A DNA stretch of 64,000 nucleotides, from positions 5,456,001 through 5,520,000 of the forward strand of contig JBHGNT010000022.1 in NCBI GenBank assembly GCA_043228905.1, read 5' to 3'. Below, one piece after another: positions 9,801 through 19,703 of this stretch (the first letter of the stretch is position 1; each line of letters opens with the position of its first letter). The notes below the pieces were generated by a model. That model saw nothing but the letters and a program-made list of their open reading frames with translations. It was not told where the DNA came from and made no database searches. The position numbers were made by a program, and so were the translations under genes. The DNA comes from Azolla caroliniana (Eukaryota > Polypodiophyta).

Positions 9801-10942
9801 TATGCCGGTTGAAGAAGAGCCTTTACGGACTGAAGCAGGCTCCCCGGCAATGGTACCGGAAGTTCGACTCCTTCATGACCGACGAAGGGTACCTCAAAAC
9901 ACAGTCCGACCACTGCGTGTTTGTGAAGAAGTTCGAAGGAGGAGACTCTCTAATACTCCTCCTGTACGTGGACGACATGTTGATCGTCGGACGGGATCAG
10001 GTCAAGATACGGATGCTGAAGAAGGCTCTTCACCGAACCTTCTCAATGAAGGACCTGGGTCCGGCGAGGCAAATACTAGGGATGCACATCATCCGGGACC
10101 GGAAGAAGAAGCAGTTGTGGCTGTCACAGGAGAAGTACGTGACGAAGGTGCTTCACCGGTTCAACATGTCGGAAGCAAGACCGGTCGGATCGACCCTCCC
10201 GACAAACTGCAAGCTGTCCAGCAAGCAAAGTCCCAAGACAAAGGCTGAAAAGGAGGATATGATGAAAGTACCGTATGCCTCAGCTGTCGGGAGCTTGATG
10301 TACGCCATGGTGTGTACGAGACCGGACATCGGATATGCAGTCGGAGTGGTGAGCCGGTACATGAGCAATCCCGGCAAAGAGCATTGGAACGCGGCCAAGT
10401 GGATACTCCGATACCTGAAGGGCACGGCAAACGTGTGCCTCCGATTCGGCTCCGGAAAGCCCGAACTCGACGGCTTTACCGATTCGGATATGTCGGCTGA
10501 TGCAGATACCAGCCGGTCCACATCAGGGTATGTGATGACGTATGCAGGGGGAGCTGTTTCCTGGCAGTCGAGGCTGCAGAAGACGGTTGCGTTGTCAACC
10601 ACGGAGGCGGAGTACATGGCGGCTGTTGAAGCCGGCAAGGAAATAATATGGATGAAGGACTTCATTAGAGAGCTCGGTATCCAACAGGAGGAGTACCGAC
10701 TCTACTGCGACAGTCAGAGTGCAATCCACCTTGCGAAGAACGCGGCCTATCACTCCCGGACGAAGCACATCCAGCGAAGATATCACTGGATCCGGGAAAG
10801 GATAGAAGACAAGGAGTTCGTGCTGACAAAGATCCACACGGACGAGAACGGGTCGGATATGCTGACCAAGGTGCTCACACCCGACAAGCTGGAAGCATGC
10901 CGGAAGAGGATCGGATTGGAGAGACATCCCATGCCGAAGTGA
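6869..10942 (+). CDS. A1 gag-pol polyprotein (Ty1/copia)
   Basis: This single 1357-codon ORF makes Gag, protease, integrase, reverse transcriptase and RNase H in the order that defines Ty1/copia. Gag comes first (MEGGGSGQPGMM, NAQNYADWKIKMEDLL), with a zinc knuckle CFHCGKPGHFRKNC near residue 232. Protease has VVDSGASFH near 320. The pre-integrase zinc region ELWHKRLCHMSEKGM...CTDC lies near 440-490. The integrase triad is D near 509 (HTDVC), D near 571 (RADNGGEY) and E near 605 (NGLAERMNR). RT carries DVKTAFLHGDL and YVDDM near 1034. RNase H has DSDMSAD and DSQSAIHLAKN. The frame is also open back to an ATG at 6794 inside the LTR, but the ATG at 6869 after the primer site is the start shared with A2 and A3. 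No defect was seen. Confidence 0.95.
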   Translation: MEGGGSGQPGMMVLNAQNYADWKIKMEDLLIVRDLYEPIDRSEIPKGVLESEWRLLNRKAVATIRQYVDVSVLQHVANDTNAYEMWRKLSGLYERKNALNRTSLMRKIVNLKYRDGESMVEHVSTFMGFVNQLAAIKFPLEDAMQAIILMCTLPESWENLVVTLSTSCAEDNLSLQTVKTSILNEEARRRDKEPASDPKMLFTESDRGRQWNRSPQRREKSGTRSQSRGRPTCFHCGKPGHFRKNCRHYRKDNGTDNTDSKKSPERNGAYRGATDRRGPDRRGQDRKGTTALAASEEEIMLITEEGELNIAGDETTWVVDSGASFHLTPERRYFSSYTAGEHGCVRMGNEGTCRIAGIGDVWLTTPTGCKMLLKNVRHVPEVRLNLISAGRLDDEGYTGSIRNGVMKFSKGSLIVARARKVNTLYLMNAWLCPEELNVAADTAGELWHKRLCHMSEKGMKRLAKDNLIPVKHVHLEKCTDCLAGKQNRASFHSRPPKRRSVPLELVHTDVCQVETKSHGGAQYFVTFIDDHSRKLWTAPMKTKDQVLCVFKELHARVERESGKKLKAIRADNGGEYRGQFQEYCRSKGIRLEFTMPKTPELNGLAERMNRTIMERVRSMLAHAKLPKGFWAEAMSTATYVINRSPSVPLDGDTPQRVWTGREVSYRHLKVFGCLAYVHVAKDRRGKLDPKTRPCIFLGYGDDEFGYRVWDPVDKKIFRSRDIIFMEDKTLADWESEKKMKSSKSTGEDKLYEEQSRPARDRLALEDPAEDGEETEPVEEDENDTGTGPDPEMDSDEEESEEPVTEAPERRYPLRERRAPRRFPEPEHVLLTDEGEPESFEEAKHDTQSRRWLSAMQDEMDSLHENHTYELVELPKGKRALRNKWVFKLKPGDAGNPPRYKARIVVKGFQQKKGVDFDEIFAPVVKMTSIRTVLSIAASMDLEVEQMDVKTAFLHGDLDEEIYMQQPEGFEKKGKEHLVCRLKKSLYGLKQAPRQWYRKFDSFMTDEGYLKTQSDHCVFVKKFEGGDSLILLLYVDDMLIVGRDQVKIRMLKKALHRTFSMKDLGPARQILGMHIIRDRKKKQLWLSQEKYVTKVLHRFNMSEARPVGSTLPTNCKLSSKQSPKTKAEKEDMMKVPYASAVGSLMYAMVCTRPDIGYAVGVVSRYMSNPGKEHWNAAKWILRYLKGTANVCLRFGSGKPELDGFTDSDMSADADTSRSTSGYVMTYAGGAVSWQSRLQKTVALSTTEAEYMAAVEAGKEIIWMKDFIRELGIQQEEYRLYCDSQSAIHLAKNAAYHSRTKHIQRRYHWIRERIEDKEFVLTKIHTDENGSDMLTKVLTPDKLEACRKRIGLERHPMPK

Positions 10943-10952
10943 AGGGGGAGTT
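10943..10952 (+). promoter_or_regulatory. A1 polypurine tract
   Basis: The purine run AAGGGGGAG lies between the stop codon and the 3' LTR, where plus-strand DNA synthesis is primed. Confidence 0.8.
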
Positions 10953-11557
10953 TGTTGGGATTACGGTCCCTTCGGATGGGATGGTCGGATATCGGAGTTG
11001 AATGCCGACAAGCCCGGTTTCGGTTTCGGATCCGGATGACGAAGACCCCGGTTTCGGTACCGGATGACGAATGTACCCGGAGAGCGATCCGGATGCAGGG
11101 ACATATCCGTGAATATGTTCGCTATGGGCCCCTGAGGCTACAGTTGTAAATAGCCCAAAGTCATATAAGTATAAATATGACTTAGGGCAAACAGTTTTAC
11201 TGTTGCTTCTCATTTTTTTTGTTTTTCCACTTTAGAGGAGTGAAGAGAGAGCAGCCGTGAGAGAGATAGAGCGCGAGAGAGGAAGAGGTAGACGCCTCTG
11301 TGTATTTCCGCCGCCTGTGGCGAGGACAGCGAGCTCAAGGTCGTCGCCTTGCAGCTCGCCATTGTATACTTCTCTGTATAGTGTTGGTTTGGAGTCTTGT
11401 ACTCCCGTGGTTTTTCCCGTCTAGGGTTTTCCACGTTAATCCCTGTGTACTCGCGTTTTTTGTTTCTCCGTGTGGTTCCTATTTTCTGCTGCATTGATTC
11501 GCGATTACTCGGTTGTGGCCGAGTGGTGAAGGTGAATCGAAGCGTCGATTCCCAACA
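10953..11557 (+). repeat. A1 3' LTR
   Basis: It is 605 bp and nearly identical to the 5' LTR. The differences seen are gagTtga for gagAtga near 10998, two single changes in the purine-rich stretch near 11254 and 11272, and one extra T near 11220. Its right neighbour is the CAAGG duplication, then G1 gag. Confidence 0.95.
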
Positions 11558-11562
11558 CAAGG

Positions 11563-12434
11563 ATTATCGTGGACATCCGAGTTACGCCAAAGGGGGTCAG
11601 CGCTACGAGAATCAACAGCTGACAAAGAAACGGGGCGGCTTCAATGGTTATCATGGTAAGCCACGGCAATATCAACATCACCGGCGTTACGACGAAAGCT
11701 CGGGGGATCAGCTGCACCAAGAACAACGATGGGACCAACAGCAGCCACCGCGTACATTCCGATAAACGAGGCCGGACCGCGAGGAGCAAGTAGCACCTAC
11801 GGAGCGGCACACACCACCAGGAGCCGAGAAGGGTGAATCAAGCATCCATTGTTTTATTTGTCAGCAACCCGGACATTATGCCACGCAATGCCCAACACGC
11901 AAGGGAAAGGGGCCCACTGTCAATACGATTACGGCGGAAGTGCAGCAAGTCACGACACGCCAACAAACAAAAACAGTTGATTGGGTTGCGCAAGACGGGG
12001 TACGCCGACATGCCCAAGCGTGGCTGGAAAAAGCAAACGTAACAAATACAGAATGTATGCGGAAGGAGTCCGCGAACACAATGGAGCAAGCAGAGGACGA
12101 AAGACCGGTCCCAGACCCCATTTGACAGGCGTTAGCGGGCTGTGAGATAACGTTAATCATGGAGAAACTGCTGCAGCTAGTCCCACACTTCCGCCAGACC
12201 ATGGAAGAACGGGTGACAGGCATAGCCGGGGTGAATATCGCTACAAACCTTACTGACGTTAGCAATGGACCACCGGTAGTGGATCAGCACAACCTGACTA
12301 TTACATTAATATTACACGGATAGGAAATTCCTGGATGTGTAATCGACGGCGGCTCAGGCGTCAATGTAATTAGCGCAAAAACTTGCGAGCAGTTAGGCAT
12401 TTCAGAATGGGAGACTTGCCCATTCTGGCTCTGA
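11563..12434 (+). pseudogene. G1 gag second part and protease
   Basis: The gag frame continues past the A1 insertion (DYRGHPSYAKGG) to a second zinc knuckle CFICQQPGHYATQC near 11850-11890. The aspartic protease core VIDGGSGVNVISAKTC lies near 12340-12390. In-frame stops stand at 11763-11765, 12123-12125, 12321-12323 and 12432-12434. They make this copy inactive, while the frame itself is kept. Confidence 0.8.
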
Positions 12435-14879
12435 ATGGCAGATACCCGCTCAGTACGACCGTTAGGGTTAATTCGCAAAATAGGCATTATCGTGGGCGGA
12501 CACCGATTCAACATCTCGGCGGTCGTCCTCGCATTGGACGCCCTAGGGGTGTACCCAGTGCTTCTGGGCACACCATGGCTTCGGGCAACAAATATCAAGC
12601 AGAGCTGGCAACACAAGTGTATTAGTTTCCGACACGGATGCACGAAGGTTCGCGTACCTATGGAAGGAAGCACGCCACAACCGAAGGGTATAACACCATT
12701 ATACGCAGAAGATATAAATATGTTGGTTGGGGTGGAGGATGCAAAATTAGAGGCATACCTCGACGAGCACCCTCGGATTATTCCGTTGTTTGAAATAGAC
12801 GTCATCGCAACCGCGGCAGAATATGCCACGACCACTGTTCTCCACGATGAGCCTTACGAACCAAACCCAGAGTCCATATTGGAACTCAGCAGAGCACGGG
12901 CGGCATTCGAAAGGGAAATGGAGATTTCACGACGAGTCACCACTTCCGCCCTCGAAGAAGTAAATATGGGTACGGAATCGGAGCCTCGTTTCCTCTCCAT
13001 CGCAAAGGAATTAAGGCCGAACCAGCAAAAAACGATGATCGCGCGCTACTCACAGAATATAAGGATGTGTTCGCTTGGGTTCATGAGGACATGAAGGGGT
13101 TAGATCCCAAGTTCTATCAGCATAAGATCAATTTAGCAACCGACGCGAAACCCGTCCAACAGCGCCGCTACCGCATGAACCCGAACTACGCGACCCACGT
13201 GAAAGAAGAACTTGACAAACTCCTGAAGGCAGGGTTCATACGACTAGTTAAACAAGCAACATGGTTAAGCCCGATAGTGGTTGTTCCAAAGAAAAACGGC
13301 AAAATACGGGTATGTGTAGATTATGGAAAATTAAACACCGTCACCATTACGGACGCATTTCCCTTACACTTCACCGATAGCGTACTGGACGCCGTCGCAG
13401 GCCATGAGATGTACAGTTTTTTAGATGGCTTCAGTGGCTATAACCAGGTACGCATGCATCCCGAGGACCAAGAAAAGACGGCATTTTTCACGGACTGGGG
13501 AGTATATGTGGCAATCGTCATGATGTTCGGGCTAAAGACGGCGCTGGCAACATTTCAACAGACAATTACGGAGATCTTTGGGGAATACATTCCGGCGTTC
13601 ATGCAAGTTTTTTTAGATGACTTTGCGGTATATGGGAGAACAATAGACCATTTTTCGCACTTACAACTGTGCCTGGAACGTTGCCGCACCACACGCTTAA
13701 GCCTGAATCCCGCGAAATGTGCTTTCGGTGTGACCAATGGGACTCTCTTGGGCCATATAGTCAGCAAGGAGGGAATAGCGGTTGACCCGAACAAAATCTC
13801 CACGATTACGCAAGCCAACACTCTGACAAACGCCAAATCACTCAACCGGTTTTTGGGACAAATACGGTGGCATAGTCGGATGATACGGTATTTGGCGGAC
13901 TTCGCCGTTACATGTTGTCGTACATCGGACTCCTTTCCAATGGACTACAACGGAGGATAAGGCCTACGAGGCACTTAAGATAATGCTCACACAGGCTCCC
14001 GTCATACAACCACCAGTTTGGGCAAAGCCATTCCACGTGTTCGTCGACACCTCGGACATAGCAATAGGAAGTGCACTAATGCAGCTCACCGAACCAAGTC
14101 GGTACCGGCCAGTATACTACGCTAGTCGCAAATTATCAACAACAGAGCATAAGTACTCCACAACGGAGCGGGAGGCACTAGGGATGATCTATAGCATCAA
14201 TAAATTCCGGCACTATTTATTAGGAAGGAAATTCACGTTCCACATGGATCATTCGGCGCTACTGTATTCGGTGGAGAAACAAGCCTTGACAGGGAAATTG
14301 GCACGGTGGAAGCTGTTGCTCCAGGAATTCGATTTCGTAATCCAACACCGACTAGGGACGCAACACGCAGTGGCGGATTTTTTGAGCAGACTCGAGGATG
14401 GAGAAACAGTACAGAAAGATGACGACGATTTTCCGGACGCCGATATCCTGCGGGTAGCGACACTAGCAGAAAGAACGGAATCGACCTTTCCAGAACGGTG
14501 GCTTATGGAAATGACGTACTTTTTGACTACGGGACTACCTCCACCACAATTACGCACGGACGAGAAGAAAAGACTAGCCATCCGAAGCCGTCACTTCTGC
14601 CTCGTCGAAGGCGTTTATATCACAAAGGAAGTGACGGCATTTGGCGACGTGGGGTACGGCAAGATGAGAAGCAAGCAGTTTTACGGGAGGCACACTGCGG
14701 CACGGCAGGCGGCCATTACGCAGGCGATGTTACAGCTCGGAAAGTATGGCAGGTGGGCCTATGGTGGCCAACAACGTAGAAGGACGCATCCACGTATTGT
14801 AGAAAGTGTGATTTGTGTCAACGGATGGGACAACCCACAGAGGGCGCAAGGATGCCACACCAGCCCGTATTACCGCTAG
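12435..14879 (+). pseudogene. G1 reverse transcriptase and RNase H
   Basis: The protease C-terminus (YPVLLGTPWLRATN) runs on to 13094, where the frame shifts. RT follows at 13067-13960 (KAGFIRLVKQATWLSPIVVV, RVCVDYGKLN, FGLKTALATFQQ). Its catalytic box is FLDDFAVYG. RNase H at 13983-14450 contains HVFVDTSDIAIGSALMQL, STTEREALGMIYSINKFRHY and HRLGTQHAVADFLSRL. Further frame changes near 13960 and after 14690 break the polyprotein. The domain order RT then RNase H then integrase identifies Ty3/gypsy. Confidence 0.88.
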
Positions 14880-15809
14880 ACTCCTTCCAAAAGTGGGGAT
14901 TGGATTTTCTGGGGCCCTTCACACCAGCGGCAGCCCGTACGAGCAATAAATACATATTGGTAGCCACGGATTATTGCACAAAATGGGTAGAAGCAAAGGC
15001 ACTACGTGAAAATACGGCGGCCATCACAGCCAGATTCCTTTACGGGCACATCTGGTGCCGGTTTGGCTGTCCGATTGAGCTTATCAGTGACCAAGGGAGC
15101 CACTTTCTCAATACGGTTGTTCGAGAATTAACACATCATTACGTCATAGTCCATAAGAAGAGTACTCCATATTATCCGCAGGCGAATGGATTAGCAGAAT
15201 CCACCAACAAGACGTTGCAGACCATTTTGAAGAAAATCGTCAATGAAAATAGAACGGACTGGGATACCAAACTACAGAGTGCGTTATGGGCGTACAGAAC
15301 CAGCTACAAAACAAGCATACAGTCAACACTGTTTCGACTAGCGTTTGGGCTGGAGGCTGTGATGTCGGTCGAATTTGAGGTACCTAGTTTGCGAATTTAG
15401 GTACGGAACAGACTATCAGAAGCCAAGTCGGAGGAAGTACGGCTCCACCAACTCCTCGAACTAGGAGAAAAACGCGTCCACAGCATAGCTATGTTGGAAC
15501 AGGAACAACGACGGCGTAAAGCGTTTGTTGATTGACATCGGAACGCAAGGGAAAAGGAGTTCTCCGTGGGTCGAGCAGTGGTGGTTTTCCAAACTCGCAT
15601 GGGCCATATGCCGGGGAAGTTACGATTCCGCTGAACCGGCCCATACTGGATAATTGGAGCGGAACAAGGCACGTTCCAACTAGGTACGCTGGCCGGGGAA
15701 GTAGTCCGGCAAAAGGTGAATGGGTTTCGGTTCAAACCTTACCTGGGCCCTACGCCACCTAACCCATTCATCGCCGAACAGGACAGAGCCGGAGAACCCG
15801 CACCGTAAA
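14690..15809 (+). pseudogene. G1 integrase
   Basis: An N-terminal zinc-binding part reads HCGTAGGHYAGDVTARKVW and, after a frame change, CRKCDLCQRMG. The core at 14813-15400 has GLDFLGPF (first D), LISDQGSHF (second D) and NGLAESTNK (E). ALWAYRTSYKTS follows. After a stop near 15400 the frame continues with LSEAKSEEVRLHQLLELGEK and a basic C-terminal region to about 15809. No chromodomain is seen. Confidence 0.85.
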
Positions 15810-15835
15810 TGAGCGGCCCCACTTGTACCATAATG

Positions 15836-15845
15836 TATAAATAGG
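15836..15845 (+). promoter_or_regulatory. Possible internal TATA box upstream of the extra ORF
   Basis: A consensus TATAAATAGG lies between integrase and the third ORF, 121 bp before its ATG. It is followed by a purine-rich run of A and G at about 15863-15896. An internal promoter is inferred, not shown. The A/G run could also be a second plus-strand primer site. Confidence 0.4.
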
Positions 15846-15965
15846 TTGTAGATAACCATTACGAAAAAAGAAAAAAAAGAAAGAAAAAAAACGGGAGAAC
15901 ATAACGACTATTAAAACAACTAAAGACATGCACAAACTCCTAGTTCAAGAACACGCGGCACCACG

Positions 15966-17905
15966 ATGGCTCACCGCCCAATGAACCCTAAGCCACAAAA
16001 AGAAGGAAACAGAAGATTTTCTACACAAAACAGAAACTCATCTTCTAACTATCAACGCTTCCATCGCTCCTCCCCCTCACCTTCTCCTCCATCCTATCAC
16101 ACAGCTACAACCCACTGCAACCACCAGTCTCCTTCCCACGAACCTCCTCTAGCGATGACGATCTTCATCTCTACTGCCTTATGCCGATGGCTCATGGAGA
16201 AATGCTTGGATGGGTACATTCGGGTCGCAGAAACACCCCCACACTCGGATGCCATGGACATCGCCAGGACACTTAACATCGACACGATCACCAACTCCTC
16301 CATCCGGAAGAAGTTGGACCTGTCATCGCTAGGCGAAAGGCATTTTGACATCCCTCCTACAGACACGCTACAGCGATATTTCGGGCCATATTCCTCCTCC
16401 GCCAAGGCCTATAGAATGAAGCAGATTCCGGATCCCTTCTTCCGTGAAGTTGCCAAGTTCCTGCTAGAAGTCGAGTGCGTACATGTCAACGCATATGGGA
16501 TGCCTAAGCAGAAGGCAGGCACCATTATCGATACCTTTGAGTGGGGATGGAGATACCCCCATTAAACACGGCCCTAGTCGAAGTCCATTGGGAACTGGCA
16601 AAGGTCAGGACGGGCGCCAAGGAAATGGCCATAAAAAATAAGAATGTCTGGAAGAAGGTGAAATTGACCCAAGTTGAACTACAAAAAGCTAATGAACGCA
16701 TCGCAGAGTTGGAAGCTCACACGGCTACGGCGCAACACGCAACTCCGCCACCAAACCAAGCCATCGACGCTTTAAAGGAAGAAATTGAGGCTCAGACCGC
16801 CATCGCCTCAAAAGCGAAAAGGGTCGTGCAACTAGCGGAATCAGAAATTAACCGCCTTCGAGCGGAACTACGCCAATCCTCAGACAAAGAAAAGGAGAGA
16901 CGGGCTAACGGCCGGAAGGCAGTAAAAACCCTTGAAGAGAAACTCACTACGGAGGTAGCTCAGCACATCCGGACAAAAGACGACAACGCCCAATTATGGG
17001 AGGACGCGAAGAAATCGGAGGCGGCAATCGCGGGACTCTGGGCCTGATTAGAAAAAAAGAAGGTATGGTTCGACGAGCAGTTGGTGGTCGAACAAGACAG
17101 AAGGCATCAGCTCGAAATCCGCCTAAACAATGAAATGGGGAAATTAGAAGAACAACGTGCAAAGGAATCCCAGTTGTGGACGGGCCTGAAGGCCACGTAC
17201 GAAGAAGCGGCGGCGGTTAATCAGCAAGAAATCGCAAATCTCCAGAAGTCGATGGAAGATGCACGCAACCGTTGCCAAGCCATCACAGATAACGTGTGTA
17301 TCCTTCTCCAAACAAATCGGGAGAGGTTCACAACGCAATTGAAAATGGCGTTGGACAAAGGATGGATGGCGTGGGCAACCCAAGCAGCGGAATTGCACGC
17401 GTATCGTGCAGACTGGGAGAACCGGCGAAAAGACGACCGAGGTTTCTATAAACTAAATGAGGAAAGCATTGCGGGCATACGAGAGGACCTAGCACAAGAC
17501 TATCGTGCGCTAGCGGACCAACACTCCGAAGAACTCGCACAGCTCTTAGATGATTTTGGTGAAAGCCAGGAGGAGCTATTTCACCATATCACACAAGCCG
17601 GCAACACGCACACAAACGAGGAATCCAACGCGACGCCAATTCCGGGCACGGCCGAAGAAGAGGAACCTCAGGCCCGATCACCAGAAATGACAACGATGGA
17701 GAACAGAGCGGACCGACGAGCAGAGTCCCCCACAGGACCAGACAGCGAAACCACTGCACAAGAGGAGGTTCATCTGCACGAGCCCATGCTATCATCGGGC
17801 CACACGGAGGACGGTGCGGGCCAGGCGGACTCTCCGCCCCACTCCCCGGAACGTACAAAAACGGCCGACACCACGGACGACGTAACAATAGAGGCAGAGT
17901 CGTAG
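15966..17905 (+). pseudogene. G1 extra ORF after integrase: coiled-coil protein of unknown role
   Basis: The ORF starts MAHRPMNPKPQKEGN, followed by a Ser/Pro-rich N-terminus. A roughly 130-residue segment that I do not recognise comes next (RYFGPYSSSAKAYRM, DPFFREVAKFLLEVECVHV). A long heptad-rich alpha-helical region spans about 16560-17570 (QVELQKANERIAELE, AESEINRLRAELRQSSDKE). The tail is acidic and rich in E, T and P. There is one frameshift near 16550 and one stop at 17045-17047, so the ancestral protein was about 640 residues. It sits where env-like genes sit in some plant gypsy elements. However, I see no signal peptide and no membrane anchor, so a Gag-like or structural role is as likely. 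Confidence 0.7.
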
Positions 17906-18168
17906 CCGATTGCAAGCACGACAACGGCAGAGCCCAACCCACTAGCTCAAGAAGAGCCCATCGTACCCGGACTGCCCACACATGGCGATTGAGACTCCGG
18001 GAGAAACTAGCCCGACCAAATAGGGGAGCCACACCACGATGCACCTACGGGCCCTACGTCACCTCCGAACGCGGACACCGCAGCAGAGCCAAACATCCGG
18101 GCCATTTTGGAAGAGGATTAACGGGATGGGTCCGACGTGCCAGGGCACTGTCCCACAGGCGTGCCAGG

Positions 18169-18607
18169 TGTTGTCCGCCGGAATAGTAACCGACGGACAA
18201 GAGCGTAGGAATAAGAAATAATATAAGATCATAACGCATGTAACGGTTCACACAGGAAGCATGAACGGCAAAATTGACCCTACGTATATAAAGGGCAGAA
18301 AACCTCTGATAGAGGGAGCGTGTAATTTTGTGAATGTAAGAAACGTCTCATAATAGAATTCTATCTTCTCTGATTCTCTGTGTATAGCTACGGCTAATCC
18401 ACTGTGTATATCTTGAAGACCTAAGCGTGTAAGAACATAAGTGTAACCTTTGCTAAGGATTCGGTTGTAGCCGTCTCCCTTATACGCTGATAGGTTACAA
18501 GGAACATTCCCCTATGCATTACGCTTAGACGCCTATTCGTTGTTCCACAACCACCTGGAGGTCTAGGTCGAAGGACTGACCGCGGACCGTGTTCCTAATC
18601 GGCAACA
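18169..18607 (+). repeat. G1 3' LTR
   Basis: It is 439 bp, the same length as the 5' LTR, with TGTTGTCCGCCGG at the start and CGGCAACA at the end. By eye about 21 bases differ between the two LTRs. CTCAT follows directly. Confidence 0.93.
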
Positions 18608-18621
18608 CTCATATTATCATA

Positions 18622-18700
18622 GGCTATCTTAATGGTTAGGTTCTTGCCTTGATTGTGTATTACAAGGTCTTGGGTTCAAGCCCAGGTATCCATGACAACC
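18622..18700 (+). repeat. tRNA-like SINE head (Pol III A and B boxes)
   Basis: ATCTTAATGGTTAGG (18626-18640) reads as an A box. About 31 nt further on, GGGTTCAAGCCC (18672-18683) reads as a B box. The segment does not fold into a full cloverleaf by eye, so it is more likely a SINE head than a tRNA gene. It begins within about 20 bp of the G1 insertion site. Confidence 0.45.
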
Positions 18701-19439
18701 CCCGGAAGTAACACTTTGTTCACATATTAGCCAAAAACCATAGGAGAGTAACTAACATGCATCTTCCATTTCACAATCGCACATAAAGTGGCCATGCATC
18801 TAACATTTAGCTTCTATATCACAATTTACTGCACATAGATGAGCACTCATTTCTATGTAATGTAAGAATGAGCTAGGGTAGATACATAATCACTAGATGT
18901 TTGGAAAACAAGCGAAATATCTTGTGAGATATGCGGAATGTGGTTGAAGAGCTCTTGCAACGACAAGAGTTACCTCACTAATTGTAGACATTGGCACCGC
19001 CATCTATATGTTTGTCTATTCACAAACAACATACGTAGAAGAAAAGAAAACTTCTTGGCTCCCTCGACTATATGGAACCGTTGCTCTGATAAACACAGTT
19101 GGAGGGAGAAAAAAGAAATACACAATAGAAAAGACACACCAAAAACACAAGCACACAACATACCTTTTTGGTAGCATGGGCTTTTGCATCACACTTTTGG
19201 CCAATTCATACTTGACCTATTTTAGAGGATATTATGTTTTTGGCCTTTCACACTGTATAACAATTCTTTTTGAGATACCTCTAGGATTTTTAGATTATTT
19301 TTTTCCGAAATGTCTAAGCTATGTAAGGGCAAGGGACATCGAATGGAGCATAGAAACAAAATGATCAGAAGAGAAGATGCGAGAGTGTGATGAGATTGAT
19401 GATGGGACCTCAAGTGTATTTGGGGGGAAGAAAATTTTG
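18701..19439. other. Spacer upstream of the host gene
   Basis: This stretch is AT-rich and holds no supported gene. A degenerate GTTGCTCTGATAAAC near 19080 resembles the complement of a copia primer site and may mark an old, unrecognisable minus-strand retroelement. Confidence 0.4.
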
Positions 19440-19640
19440 GGCATCATATAATCACAACACGTACATACATGCATACATATACATACATACACATACATAC
19501 ATCACATAAGACAAACATATATAAATACATACATACATTACATAGATCACATATAATACAAACATATATAAAGACATACGTACTTACATACATACATCAT
19601 GCATGCATGCATGTATATATACAAGTTTACATACATACAT
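19440..19640. repeat. CATA/CA microsatellite before the host gene
   Basis: Many imperfect copies of CATA and CATACA occur, for example acatacatacatacat. A short CATG run (catgcatgcatgcatg) lies near 19600. The block ends about 65 bp before the start codon, so it may lie in the promoter or 5' UTR. Confidence 0.85.
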
Positions 19641-19703
19641 GAAATACAGAGAACATATGGAGAAATAGACGTGGCGAGGTGGCGAGGTTGAGGAAGGAAG
19701 GAT

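Larger units (their letters stand above)
6235..11557 (+). mobile_element. A1: intact, young Ty1/copia retrotransposon
   Basis: This 5323-bp element has LTRs of 604 and 605 bp with TGTTGGG...CCCAACA ends. It shows a perfect 5-bp target duplication CAAGG (6230-6234 and 11558-11562), a TGGTATCAGAGC primer site, an uninterrupted gag-pol and a purine tract before the 3' LTR. By eye the LTRs differ at three bases and one T-run length, so insertion was recent. It has every part needed for autonomous movement. Two close relatives, A2 and A3, are in the same window on the other strand. Confidence 0.96.
4634..18607 (+). mobile_element. G1: full-length Tat-like Ty3/gypsy retrotransposon with nested A1
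   Basis: The element is bounded by two 439-bp LTRs with TGTTG...CAACA ends and a perfect 5-bp target duplication CTCAT (4629-4633 and 18608-18612). Domain order is gag, protease, reverse transcriptase, RNase H, integrase and then an extra ORF, which is the Ty3/gypsy order. The integrase C-terminal stretch (TPYYPQANGLAESTNKTL) and protease IDGGSGVN resemble plant Tat-type elements as I recall them. The copy has several stops and frameshifts and is not autonomous. About 21 differences between its LTRs (about 5%) show it is older than the A1 copy sitting in its gag. Without A1 it would be about 8.6 kb. Confidence 0.92.

Noticed and set aside
15863-15896. G1 polypurine tract next to a hidden LTR
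   Set aside because: The A/G-rich run is in the right kind of place for a tract, but the true 3' LTR starts at 18169. At most it could be an additional internal primer site.
18626-18690. A functional tRNA gene
   Set aside because: A and B boxes are present, but I could not fold an acceptor stem or a normal anticodon arm. A SINE head fits better.
19070-19100. Primer site of a minus-strand copia element
   Set aside because: ATCAGAGCAACGG resembles one, but no LTR ends or coding sequence are recognisable on either side.
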